Positions 1 through 10,669 of a DNA stretch of 64,000 bases are shown piece by piece. Under the pieces are notes generated by a model. That model searched no databases. It had not been told where the DNA came from and saw only the letters and a program-made list of their open reading frames with translations. The position numbers and the translations under genes were made by a program. This DNA comes from Cycas panzhihuaensis (Eukaryota > Cycadophyta): assembly GCA_023213395.1 (NCBI GenBank), contig CM041465.1, forward strand, positions 230,027,741 to 230,091,740, given 5' to 3'. Every line of letters starts with the position of its first letter. Within the stretch, counting starts at the first letter, position 1.

Positions 1-1470
1 TATCAACTTCCTTAAAGATGACATCTGTAAATTGTTTGTCATCTTCTTCAAAGATAACCTCTTAAGTTGTATGAACTTTTCTAGTTGTCAACACGTATAT
101 CTAGTATGCTTTATTCTCTCCATTGTACCTAATAAGAATGCCTTTCAAGCTTCTATTAACTACTTTTTAATGTTAATCTTTAGAATTTTGCATATGTGTT
201 CTGCTTTTAAAGACTCTGAGATGACTAACTACAAGATTCTAATTTGACCATGCTTCTTTAGGTGTTTTGTCTTGTATAACTTTAGTTATACTCCTATTGG
301 ATAGGTAAGCTATTGTATTGACTATTTTTACTTAAAAGACTTTTGAAGGATTCTTGGCCTTCATCAACATCTTAACCTTTTTTATCAACATCTTGTTTGT
401 TCTCTTTGCTAACATGTCTAGATAAGAACAATATGAAGATGTCAATTATATGATGCCTTAGTTCTTATAAAACTAGACAAGGATTTTGGAGGTAAATTAT
501 CCCCTACTATCTCACCTTAGTACTTTGATTTTCTGTCCACTTTCATTTTAAACTCCTTAAAAATCTCAAACACTTGAGACTTCTCCTTTAATGGATAAAT
601 CAAAATTTTCCTATAATAGTCATTAATGAAGGTTAGGAGATAGTTTGCATCTCCAAGCAAAGTGTTCAATATAGGACCATATATGTTTGAGTGTATCAGA
701 CTCAACTTTTTAGTTACCTTGTTCTTTGAAAATTTTTCCTTTTGCTGCTTTTCATTGATACAAAAATCATAAGTGCATTTCAATGCTTTTAGTTTTGGAA
801 GCCCATGTACCATCCTTAGTATATTCATCAATCAAAGGCTAGTGTAATCTAAATAACCCATTCTTCTATGCCATAATTAATATTTATAAGAAACATTAGC
901 AGATAAGGCTTTTTGGTTTATAGATTTACCTAAAAGTTGATATAAAGTACCATCTTTTATACCCTTCACAATAATTTTACCTTTCTCATTTTGAATAATG
1001 GCTTAACCATCTTTAAAGAGCACACTCAACTTATTGTCTTTAATCTGACTAATTAAAATTAAATTTACTTTTAGCCCTAGTACATACAATACATTTTTAA
1101 AGTAATGATTTTCTCCATAAAGAGTAATAAATGGGACCATCCCTATCCATTCTATCTTAAGTATCACATTATTTTCTAATGTAACAGGATGGCTAGCTAT
1201 TTCCCATATATGCCTAAACCATTCAAGCCTACTAATTAGATGTTTAGAGGTACCTAAATCTATGTACCATGCATCTCTAGAATTATTCTAAGTAGCTGCT
1301 AAGAAGAGCTTGTTGCTAATTTGAGATGAATTAGATGCCTCAAACATACCATTTCCTTAATCTTTATTTCTCTTTAGATTAATCTATAATAATTTATAGT
1401 ATCTTTTGATATGTTCTAGTTTCTTACAATAATAGCAAGTTCTCTGAGGCATTTTAGTTGGGTGGGAAAA
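1..1470 (-). pseudogene. Copia gag-pol remnant (zinc knuckle, protease, GAG-pre-integrase, integrase)
   Basis: Read from 1470 down to 1, the conceptual protein begins with a decayed CCHC knuckle (CYYCKKLEHIKRYY, last Cys lost). A protease-like segment follows (WYIDLGTSKHL, where the usual DSGA is changed). Next come the pre-integrase motif LWHRRMGY and the integrase N-terminal region and core; the longest open piece is 831 to 517 (104 aa, including LSLIHSNIYGP and FINDYYRKI). Below 500 the integrase continues in a broken frame with recognisable copia blocks (KVIQDKTPKEAW, SHLRVF). Stops interrupt it near 970, 850 and 510 and again below 250. The family function is particle protein, proteolysis and cDNA integration; this copy cannot do any of these. 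Confidence 0.85.
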
Positions 1471-1858
1471 CAAACTTCTTCCACTTATTTTTAATACAAA
1501 GCATAGCAAAAACACTCAAAACATAGTGGGCATTTAAATAGCCCTTAGATAACACATACTTATTTTATTAATCAATAGTGATAAAAGATCCCCTAGCCAC
1601 TACACAAAGTGCTAGTAAATTATTTTAAAAATATTAGAAACCACACAAGGAGTTAGAATCAACTCATACGATCATAACCATTATAAAGATCACTAAAACT
1701 TATAATAGAGAAGTGCTTTTAATTTAGCCAAACAACCCTCCTATAACTTAGAAAATGACTACAAATAGGTCATACTTTGAAATATCTTTATAATCTAATT
1801 GTATTTAAAACTACAATTGCATCTTAGTGGCACTTGTTGGTCATGATCTTAATTTGTA

Positions 1859-2060
1859 ATCATGACCCAATTACACCCTTGCTTATAATCATGACTTGGT
1901 TCTACTTTCAATTATGATCATGACTTGATCATACTTCCTATTGCAATCATGACCTGGTCACACTTCTAACTATGATCACAGCCTAGTTATACTTTAACTA
2001 AGATTATAATTTGATTGTACCTCTTAATTACAATTATACCTAGAAAACGTTTAGTCCTTT
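1859..2060. repeat. 29-bp tandem minisatellite, about 7 units
   Basis: The phrase ATCATGAC (later ATCACAGC, ATTATAAT, AATTATAC) recurs at 1859, 1888, 1917, 1946, 1975, 2003 and 2032, giving spacings of 29, 29, 29, 29, 28 and 29 bp. Units diverge to the right. It lies in the non-coding gag/leader side of element A. Confidence 0.85.
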
Positions 2061-3321
2061 AATACATGTGACTAGGGGCTTCATAGAGAAAGACTTATTA
2101 GAACTCAAATGACATTAGAAAGTAGTTTAATATAGACTAAACATTATAAATATCAAATAAATTTTTAGCCTAAGTTTTTGAGTTTGATAAATTTTGTCAC
2201 AATGCATTAGTCAAATTCTCTATTTTTTATCAATTTGAGTTTTGCAACACTAAGCGTCTTCTTAGCATCCATTTGTGCCAGTCTCTAGTCTCATCCATAG
2301 TGTTCCACCATGTTTTTTATAGTCTTTCCACCACATATAGGGTAAGAAAATAATGTGTTTTATCTTGAGTGGCTTCCATTCAGCTTAGGTCACATTGTGT
2401 CTGGCTATTAGGTTACACCATGTTTGGCTATCAGGTTTGCTTAGTCTCTAACCACAATGATTACTAAAGGATGCATACTTGTAAATGTTCACAACCTTAA
2501 TTTATTCACTTGGCTTGGGTATCTCTTCAGAAGTCTGAGCATATGGTTTGTTGATTTCTACCAGCACAGGAAGTTTGATTATACTAGTTGTATCCTTGGA
2601 TTATCTATTTAGGAGGATCATAGTTATTACCCATGGTTATTGCATAAGTGAATTAGTTGATAGGATTATGGAGAATGCCTATAAAGAGTCATAAAAACCA
2701 CCAAACTATCTCATAATACGTTGATGTCTCCTTTGGTGTCTTCCTCCCAGCATACTTACATTTATTTATGGCATCTAGATAGTTCTATCAATTTTTATAT
2801 GTGATCCTATCATTATTGATTATTACTTATTATAGTTTGATCTTCTTATTCTGGTCATCTTTCATCTCATGGGTAGTAGTCAATAACTAAGATAGTGTAA
2901 GCTAACTATTAACCATGATGTAATTGTGAATATACACTTGTTAATAGTTTGAAATAAATAAAGTAGGATGTGTCTAGTTATTAATAAGTAATGGGTTTAG
3001 TTCTGACTTACCTTATCTAGGGTCACTTCAGTCTGGTATTTCTTCTTAATGGAAGGAGTGATATGCCAAATCTTATTACACTATATTTACCACTAATCTA
3101 AATTCTATATATTAATAACCTTGGCAGAATTTTAATCAAGTAGAGTTAATAATTTTTTGTAAAATTCCAAACCTCTAAAGTTCCACATATTATTAACTAT
3201 CAAATTGATCCACAACCAATAATGTAACTTGCTTTGGTTCCAGTATTATAAGTAATAATACCTACTATAATACCCGCTCTCACTTGGCCCTAAAATTTAC
3301 TCTAAGACCTACTCTACAACC
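2061..3321 (-). other. Element A leader/gag zone, no readable coding
   Basis: This stretch lies between the degenerate knuckle and the PBS of element A, where a copia gag would be expected. I could not read a convincing gag in any frame; it is AT-rich with frequent stops. It may be heavily mutated gag or contain an undetected older insertion. Confidence 0.4.
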
Positions 3322-3334
3322 TGCTCTAATACCA
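3322..3334 (-). promoter_or_regulatory. Primer-binding site of element A
   Basis: The minus-strand sequence TGGTATTAGAGCA is a one-base variant of the plant initiator-Met tRNA primer site TGGTATCAGAGC. It sits 2 bases from the LTR end at 3337, the normal spacing. Confidence 0.85.
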
Positions 3335-3336
3335 AA

Positions 3337-3789
3337 TGTTAGAGTAATGATATCAAATGTAGCATTTTGAGTATAAAATTAGAACTATGAAGTTATAGGA
3401 ATTCATAATATGCAACACTTCCCAATATCAATTTGAATTCATTAGAAAGACAATAAAATATCAAGTAGAATTGGTCTACCTTGACCTTCAAATTTCATTC
3501 ATTCAAAATAACTTTTAAATTATCTCTCCATCATTTCTAATACATATGATACACCTCAATATATAAATTAGTTTAGTAATGGTCCATAATAGAATTTATA
3601 ACTGAGTGACTCTTGTCACATCCCCATTTAAGACCTTGATAACTCCCATGACACATGTGACAAGTTCGTTTAGAACTTTAGTAACTCCTATGACTCATCA
3701 TATCATCCTTGATGACTCACACATGGGTTTGTCCTCATATGAATTTGTCCACATATGAATTTGTCCACATATGAACATTAATTCTAACA
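3337..3789 (-). repeat. 5' LTR of element A (453 bp)
   Basis: On the plus strand the segment begins TGTTAGAGTAAT and ends TTAATTCTAACA, so the termini form the inverted repeat TGTTAGA/TCTAACA. The PBS lies directly inside. The flanking 5 bp on the outer side is AAATA; the partner LTR is out of the window. Confidence 0.8.
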
Positions 3790-4498
3790 AAATAAATATC
3801 TAGATGATAGCGTAAAATATGGACCAAGTTACCTTATTTTAAAAATTATAACCCAAGACATCAATAATAAGTATATATAGGATGGGACTAAGAGGGAAAC
3901 CTGAACTAATATATCTATATAAGCTCCTAAGCTTATGATAATAACATTAAGTTAGAAATATAGAGGTATCAATAAAGAGTATTTATATTAGCCTAGTAAA
4001 CCTCTCTCCAAACTCTAAGGCATACACCATTTTAAGGATAAAGTGCCATTCAACATAATCATAAGGTTTCTCAAAATTAATATTCGTAAATAATATGTCC
4101 TTAAAGGAGGTTTGGCTTATTCAATATAACCCTAAGTAGTAATAATATTATTTAATATGTATTTACCTTTGATGAACCATTTCTTTTAGGCTTAAAAACC
4201 TTGTGATGGATGTATATCACACATTTAGGGTGCTTTAATGAGAATTTTATGTGACCCACTAAATAAGGTTATTGATTTATGGTTAATGATAGGTTCCCTA
4301 ACCTAGAGAGCAAATTTAGTTTTGTCCTATTAATTATGAGGCCTAAAGAACCAATAACTAAGGCTTCCTAATAGATCTTAATGGTAAAAAGGCTAGTGAA
4401 ATCCCAAGTGGATTTATAAACTCATAAGGAAATCCATTAGTGCCAAGGGATTTCTCATTAGACATTTCATGAAGTACATTAAATAAACATTATATCTT
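3790..4498 (-). pseudogene. LINE (L1-like) reverse transcriptase fragment
   Basis: On the minus strand, just left of element B, a frame reads LFNVLHEMSNEKSLGTNGFP, the start of the L1-type RT domain (usual form N-[ED]-KSPG.DGFP). Further down another frame reads INFEKPYDYVEWHFILKMVY, matching the RT block DFEKAYDRVEW. Between them are frameshifts and stops, so it is long dead. Element B is inserted at the 5' side of this RT; the upstream LINE part is not recognisable beyond it because LTR C begins there. The catalytic block with the active-site aspartates is degraded or missing. Confidence 0.75.
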
Positions 4499-4836
4499 TA
4501 TTAGGTATAATGTTTAATTACATATTATAATTATGTATAGGTTAAGTCAAGTCCCTCCACTCTCTCAATATAATATTACAAGCATCTTAAAATATGTGCC
4601 CATGTTCACATAGTCTTGTATTATTCCATTGGTGGACATAGATGTTTTTCCATCTCAATGGTTGGATAATATGTCAAGTGGTCCTATAAATATGTATATA
4701 TATCCAACTTAATTCTTTGAAGGGTGATTGTTCTTCAACAATTTTTTGTGTTTTTTTATACGTATATATTTCATCTTAGTTGATTTCATATCCATATTTC
4801 TTTGAACTCTAATTTATCTAAAATTTATTTCTAACA
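4499..4836 (+). repeat. 5' LTR of element B (338 bp)
   Basis: It aligns along its length with 7587-7955 (shared blocks such as TCTCAATATAATATTA and CAACTTAATT). It starts TATTAGGTATAATG (TG mutated to TA) and ends TTCTAACA, followed after 2 bp by the PBS. Confidence 0.92.
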
Positions 4837-4838
4837 TA

Positions 4839-4850
4839 TGGTATCAGAGC
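4839..4850 (+). promoter_or_regulatory. Primer-binding site of element B
   Basis: This is a perfect TGGTATCAGAGC, complementary to the 3' end of initiator-Met tRNA, 2 bases after the 5' LTR. Confidence 0.93.
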
Positions 4851-7586
4851 TAATGGAGAGATCCTTAGAGGACATTTCTTGGAGCCTCATATATGTTATT
4901 TTTAAAGTCATTTCAAATCATAGAATTATTATGTTATTGGAACCACTATAATGTTTGTTTTAACCTATTATTATGTTCTTTTAAAGAAATTTTTAGGGCT
5001 ATTTTTTGAGGTTATTTGGGGGGCAAAATTTTTTAAGATTATTTGCAATTTTATGGGGTTGTTTTATTGAAAGATAGTGAAGTTCTTGGGGCATATATAA
5101 TGCTACAAAAATTGGAATATTTCATAGTAGAAAATTACAAATTTGTGATGCATTTGACAACCGAGTTTTTAGTGCACATGGCTAACCTATTTCAAGCATA
5201 TATGTCTTAATGTTAATGGTCATAAATATAACTTCTATAGTTGGAGATTTGAGCACATTCAATTGATGTATAATGCACCCTTTATATGTGAGTGAGCAGA
5301 TTATAAAAGAGTCATATATAAAAATTGAAGGAGTATTTTTTGACCATCTAAAGGTAAAAACTAACTCCCTATTTATATAAAATTCTTATTTTTAGCTAAG
5401 TATCCAGTTGAAGGGTTTAAAGATAAAAACTATTATTATTATTATTATTAAATATAAAAAAATATTAAAAATAATAGTTATATATGAATATATTACTTCA
5501 TCATCTTCTCATGACTCCTAAAGTACTTGTAGCTTATACAAATGAAAAAGAAGAAATAAACATATGCAAAAAAAAAATGTATATAGTAGAGAAACATTCA
5601 AAGGCTATGGTGAGCAACTTATAAACCCATTCTTATTATTATTGGTAGAAGATTTTTTGTTTCATATACATGGAGGGGAAGATTGTACATGCATAAATAA
5701 CAAAGAAGATAAGAGGAGCAATGATTATAGTAGTCACATTGTTATGGCTTCATACCACATGTCTGATGTTGTGGATATATATTCTCTAGGGCCCTACTGA
5801 AATGGCCCCTACTTTAGTCCTATTAAGAATAACTAACTTGATTGAGGTAAGCTCTTAGGATAATAGTGTTGTAGTCCATTTCATTATTACAAAGAAGGCC
5901 CTAGGTACTATCCTCATTAATGAACTCATTCCTAATATCATCATCCTCATTTTAATTTCTTATACTAAATAAATATAAATAGAAATAAGACTTTATTTTG
6001 GAAAAAAAAAGAGGTTTTTTTCTTTTGCATTATTAGAGAAGCTCAGGTAGAGAAGTAATATTTTATGAGAAAGATTAGATACAAGGAGGATAGGGACATT
6101 AACTGATAGTATATAAAGACTCTAAGTAGGTAGGGAGATGATTTGTATTGTATAGGATAGCTTAAGAATAATAGAGATGAAAATTTGTATTACATAGAGC
6201 CACTAAAACCAAAGAAATAAAATACCTGACCTTGTATGGAGGATTATGCATGTAAAAGGAGGCAATTCTAGAGTAGAGAGTGCCCCAAAATGCAAAGAGT
6301 TAAATAAATATGTGAAGGTATAACACATAAACATGATGCCATACATACATGAATGCGGGCATGAGGGCTTATGTAAATTTGGTTATAGATGAATAGTTGA
6401 AAATACCATGCATACAAAAATCACATGCACACCCTACAGTGGTTGTATTAGTGAAGGAGAAGAATGACGAAACCTTAAGGAGGAGTCAATAATTTTTTAA
6501 TATATATGACTTTTTTTTAATAGTTTACAATGAATTTAATTAAATTAAAATTTCATTTAAAATCTATGAAACACTATTGTCATTAACCCCTTAATTTTAT
6601 AATGTAATTATGTGACCAATAATCTCATCTTAAGGGGTTTAACAATTAATTTTTATCCCCCTTCATTTGTTAAGAAGGTGTCCTTACCTTTTTTATCATA
6701 ACTTAAGTTTGGAGAGTTTAAATTTAGTTTTAGGAGTGTGTTGGGAAGCTGACTCACCTTTCTTTGAATTAATAGATTATTTAAAGCATTTTGAAGCTAT
6801 TTTATTACAAAAAATTAAGTCCAAAGAGAAGACAAAGTTTAAAAAGAGGACTTTTCATTAGTTTTTCATTACATTAAGGTGCATTTATGTTTATTCAAAG
6901 GTTCCAAATTATTCTATTGATGAGATGTAATCCCAAAGGGGGAGGAAAATGTAAAAACCTATTTTATATATTCTTTTTAGGCTTTGGAGAACCCATGTTA
7001 TTAAAAAATTCTTTTAAGAGAGAGTCATTTAATGTATTTCTTGGATCACATCTCATGTTTATATTAGTTGGTAGATCTTGTAAGACTATTTATGACAAGT
7101 TTGTAAGCTCATAGAGATAATTATAAGTCCATAGAGGCATGTAAGGCCATAAAGGACTATTAAATGTATTTCTAAGAATGTGTTCTTAAAGAAGCTTCTA
7201 TTTGGTGCCTATTTTATAAGGAGGTAGAAGCATGCGTTACCCTTTCTATTCAACTCATTTATCTACCTAACTAGTTCACCCTATTCCCAAAATGGTTGAT
7301 AGATGTTCATAGAACCATATACTTGCAGAAGTTTTCTATAGAACTAACAATCATAATAACTGGTTATCTATGTGATCTTCTAATTGGAGTTTTCTTTAAA
7401 AGGACATTAATAAAAAATTAATTGTCTTAGTGGCTTAAAAAAGGAGGTGAAAATATTTATTTGATTTAATAAATTTGAAAAAGGAGGCAATTATGATGCA
7501 CTCCTTAGTGAATATTTTTAAGAAAAGGGTGTAGTTTATTTTGATGTGATATTTGATATTTGTAATTAAATATTATGAGGGAGCAA
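4851..7586 (+). other. Interior of element B, non-coding
   Basis: The longest plus-strand open frames are only 64-78 codons (5564-5800, 6667-6861, 6887-7114) and resemble no retroelement protein I know. An (ATT)n tract lies near 5428-5450. The interior ends with a purine-rich tract (TATGAGGGAGCAA, 7574-7586) that serves as PPT. A 17-base string, GTTGGGAAGCTGACTCA, at 6740-6756 recurs at 14170-14186 in element M. Confidence 0.7.
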
Positions 7587-7839
7587 TGTTGGGTATAATG
7601 TTTAATTGCATATTGTAGTTATGTATAAGTTAAGTTAAATCCTCCCACTCTCTCAATATAATATTATAAGTATCTTAAAATATATGCCCATGCTCATATA
7701 TTCATGTATATTCCTATTGGTAGACATGGAAGTTCTTCATCCAATTAGTTAGACAATAACTCAATTGGTCTTATAAATATATATATATATTCAACTTAAT
7801 TTTTTAAAGGGTGATCATTCTTCCACTATTTTTTATATT

Positions 7840-7891
<52 letters not shown>

Positions 7892-7955
7892 ATCTTTGTT
7901 GATTTTACATCTATATTTATTTAACTATATATTTGACTAAAATTAACTTTTAACA
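7587..7955 (+). repeat. 3' LTR of element B (369 bp)
   Basis: It starts TGTTGGGTATAATG and ends CTTTTAACA. It is about 31 bp longer than the 5' copy, mostly through growth of an (AT)n run at about 7842-7888. Confidence 0.92.
7842..7888. repeat. (AT)n microsatellite in the 3' LTR of B
   Basis: There are about 23 uninterrupted AT dinucleotides. The same place in the 5' LTR (about 4755-4770) has only a few, so the run expanded after insertion. Confidence 0.95.
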
Positions 7956-7960
7956 ATCTT

Positions 7961-8294
7961 TGCTAGAGTGATATTATAATCACTTATTGACTAATGTAAA
8001 TATGGAGATAATATTATGCAAATCTTATTAATGTAATTATGATATATTATGTGAGTAGACAGATGTAAACTCCATTATTAAATATTTGAAGCACTTACAA
8101 TATATAAATATAGATCAAAGTTTATTATAATTTACACATAAATTTGTAAAAATGTGATAATATATTCTGTGGTGGGTTTTTCCTAAAAGGGTTCTCACGT
8201 TAAATCTATTTATCTCGTGTGCTTATTTTGTTTAAGTCTTTTGTGTATATAAATGATTTTTGCCATCCTATCTATTTATTTGGTGTTTCCTAAC
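7961..8294 (+). repeat. Element C: copia-like LTR (334 bp) followed by PBS-like site
   Basis: The segment begins TGCTAGAGTGATATT and ends GTGTTTCCTAACA, near-inverted termini. Its 3' part has the CTCGTGTGCTTATTTTG block that I associate with copia LTR ends. A decayed initiator-Met PBS (TAGTATTAGAGT, 8295-8306) follows directly. No second copy is in the window. Its left end abuts the ATCTT duplication of element B with no gap. Confidence 0.6.
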
Positions 8295-8452
8295 ATAGTA
8301 TTAGAGTTGTAGGTAGCACACAATTAGATATATATTAGGGAGATCATTTGATCATTAGTTACCAAGTAATGTTGGCTCACCCTTTGAGGATCAGTTTATC
8401 CGACAACCAAAAGAAGAACCATAGTGGTTCAATGATTACATAGGAGTGTTAG
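8295..8452. other. Interior stub of C and junction zone
   Basis: It begins with the PBS-like site of C and runs to the edge of the F' LTR at 8453. No coding is visible. The distal end of the J LTR may fall here, but I cannot place it. Confidence 0.35.
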
Positions 8453-9927
8453 TGAAATGCATCTATCAAGGGGTAACGAGAGACAACCACCACCTATGGG
8501 ATTGACCTGGGATGTAAGGGTCTAAGGAGGTGAAGTGAAGCTCCTGTTTACCCAAAAAGGGTGTCCATATGCTGCTTAGGCACATATTTGGGACTTACAT
8601 GGTGCATGTTCCTCTCTTCACATATAGGTTCTTTAATTTTATGGTAATAGGTATTTAAGGCATGAGTGGCTTAGCTTCCTTAAGTTACCAGGTTGCCTAA
8701 GTAAGGATTCTCCTATCCTCTTATATAAAATAATCAAGAAAATCCCCTCATAGTGAGAGGGTATGGTAGAGAGGATAAATGAAAAAGAAAAATGAGTTTG
8801 AATTGTTTCATTGCTCAGTTTTGAGTTGCGAGGTAGTTATATATTCTACTAGATGTTCCTGATTAATGTAGGTTATTCATACACCTATTGCAAAAAAATA
8901 AATAATTGAGTAGTGTAAAAAGCAATATGCAAGAAATGTCAAACCTCTCTCTTTTCTTTCTTATCCTAAATAAATAAGAGAACCATATGTCAATCAAAGG
9001 GAAAGAGTATTTATGCAATTAAGGGGTGAAATAAAGAGAAGGGAGCATAGGTACTTTTTCCTGCATGCTATCCTAATGCAACATTCCTTTTATCCCTAAT
9101 ATGCCTTTTTGCAAAAGAAGGAAAAGAAGACTATCTTTTTTCTTTAAAATAATTCCTTTTACTTTATGCAATGAAATATTGTCCCCAAAAAACTTTTATC
9201 CTTTTCTTTCGATGATGCAACTAGTGGGAATGAACCATAGAAAGGGGAGAAGGAGTTATTACAATAGGGGACTGAAGGGTGAGGATGTTGACAAGGAATG
9301 AAATAAATAAAATGAGGGTAGGGTTTTAAAAGCAAGTACCTGATCCATGGTAGTTGGTGAAATCTCTTCCTTCAATCCTCCTTAATATCTCTTTGTCTCC
9401 CTTGGAAGTTCCTTTGTCACACAAAGAGATGTGGGATAAAGGGGGCTCCACTTACCCACCCCAAATCAAGCTAATAACAATATGTAAAGAGCAAAAAAGA
9501 AAAAAACTAAGAAATATGCGGAATGCAAATAGCACTTACCTTGAAAAGTGTAATTTGTTATTAGGTCTTTTAGGCCACTTTAGAAAGGATGGTTTCCACT
9601 TTGCATGCAAGTTAGGAGATCACCCAAAACCAATAATATTTACAGTATAGTTCATAATACTACTTTCTCTATACTACCAAAAGAATGTGTGCATAATATG
9701 TAAGCACGATCATTCACCCCAAAGAAACAAAGTGCAAGAAAGCATGAAATATAGGAAGAGGGGGTGAGGGGTGCCTCAAGATGGCACTAACCTCCTTAAT
9801 GTAAGTGGTTTCCTTGGTTGGGCCAAGGAAAACCCTCTAAAATCCTTGCAATTTAGCAAAGAATCAATGAAAGAAAGATGAAAGTATAACAACAAGGATC
9901 ATCTTAGCAATTATTAGTGTAAAATCA
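8453..9927 (-). repeat. F' LTR (1475 bp), inverted copy of the F LTR
   Basis: Its reverse complement matches F's 5' LTR in two blocks: 9927 to about 9500 matches 36007-36439, and about 9500 to 8453 matches 60763-61826. F' therefore shows the LTR without the G/E/D insertions. It starts (minus strand) TGATTTTACACTAATAATT and ends GATGCATTTCA. I found no matching 5-bp duplication (GTTAG versus TTATA), so it may be a truncated element rather than a clean solo LTR. Confidence 0.85.
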
Positions 9928-10160
9928 TTATAACATATGGCAACATGGCTCAAAATAGAGTAGGAAGAGTGTGTAAAAGGAAGATCTATTACCATGTAAC
10001 AAGGAAGGGGATTACCTAAGAGTGAAGGGTGAGTAAGAGTTGATAGTTATCGATTATCGATTATCGATTATCTCCTTCTAAGTCTTCCTCTAACGATCTA
10101 GTGGTAAGTGCTTAGTGCTCCAAGCTAAATTGAGTAAACCTCACCAATCCTAGAGAGAAT
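9928..10160 (-). repeat. Distal segment of the J 3' LTR (split off by M)
   Basis: It is contiguous with 16207-17202 once M and one copy of its AGAAT duplication are removed. It contains a (CGATTAT)3 heptamer run at about 10047-10072. The terminal CA of J's LTR was not located, because F' abuts at 9927. Confidence 0.6.
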
Positions 10161-10655
10161 TGTTGGAGTGTAATGTCACCACTTAACTCCCTCTTACCTA
10201 CCAGGATTGTGCACCTCAATTTAGACATGTGATGCTCAACATGTCAAGGTAAGTTAAGGTAAGTTGAGTTAGTTTCATTTGAGTTAAGTGAATATTATTT
10301 TATTGTTATTTTGAATTCAGGGGTTGGGGAGTTTCCCTCCTCCCCCAAAACTATTTATATTGTGGGGTGTACAACCCTGGTGTCTTTAGACACCGCCTAC
10401 TTTTGAGGAGATTTGTAATACTTATTTCTACTACAATGGATTGAATAACAAGGCTTTCATGTCTTTATGCTATTGTAATTGTGATACATTGATATATTGA
10501 TGCAATATTGGTTTATGGTTATTTGATATATGTTCTACCCTGTTCTCCTGCTATTATTGTTCTATCATTTGGTATCAGAGCATAGTCCTACTATTATTAT
10601 ATTTTCCTTCATTTGGTATCAGAGCATAATCCTACTATTATTATATTTTCCTTCA
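10161..10655 (+). repeat. 5' LTR of element M
   Basis: It begins TGTTGGAGTGTAATG and ends TATTTTCCTTCA. It nearly matches 15712-16206 throughout, including GGGGTGTACAACCCTGG. The last 88 bp are two 44-bp units that each contain a PBS-like sequence. Confidence 0.95.
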
Positions 10656-10669
10656 TTTGGTATCAGAGC
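10568..10669 (+). repeat. 44-bp tandem units with PBS motif, plus the genuine PBS of M
   Basis: Units 10568-10611 and 10612-10655 both start TTTGGTATCAGAGCAT. A third TTTGGTATCAGAGC begins at 10656 and is the functional-position PBS (10658-10669), just outside the LTR. The 3' LTR also ends with two such units (about 16119-16206), so the duplicated primer-site motif is part of the LTR itself. Confidence 0.93.

Larger units (their letters stand above)
1..3789 (-). mobile_element. Element A: truncated Ty1/copia retrotransposon (5' part)
   Basis: On the minus strand the order is LTR (3337-3789), primer-binding site (3322-3334), a poorly preserved gag region, degenerate zinc knuckle, protease, GAG-pre-integrase and integrase, running off the left window edge. 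This order (protease before integrase, with RT expected after) is that of Ty1/copia. The 3' half and 3' LTR lie outside the window, so no target-site duplication can be checked. Many in-frame stops show it is an old, dead copy. Confidence 0.85.
4499..7955 (+). mobile_element. Element B: non-autonomous LTR retrotransposon, TSD ATCTT
   Basis: Two direct LTRs (4499-4836 and 7587-7955) bound a 2.75-kb interior with PBS and PPT. The 5-bp target duplication ATCTT is perfect at 4494-4498 and 7956-7960. No gag, protease, RT or integrase motif is readable inside, so it would need enzymes from another element (LARD-like class, though smaller than typical). The insertion split a LINE fragment. Confidence 0.93.

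Noticed and set aside
5564-5800. 78-codon frame inside element B as a possible gag or accessory gene
   Set aside because: No match to any retroelement block, no neighbouring coding and ordinary length for AT-rich chance frames.
7842-7888. Possible replication origin or matrix-attachment site at the (AT)n run
   Set aside because: The run is a simple microsatellite expansion within a 3' LTR; no other evidence.
8453-9927. F' as a clean solo LTR
   Set aside because: The 5-bp flanks (GTTAG, TTATA) do not match, so a simple solo-LTR history is not supported.
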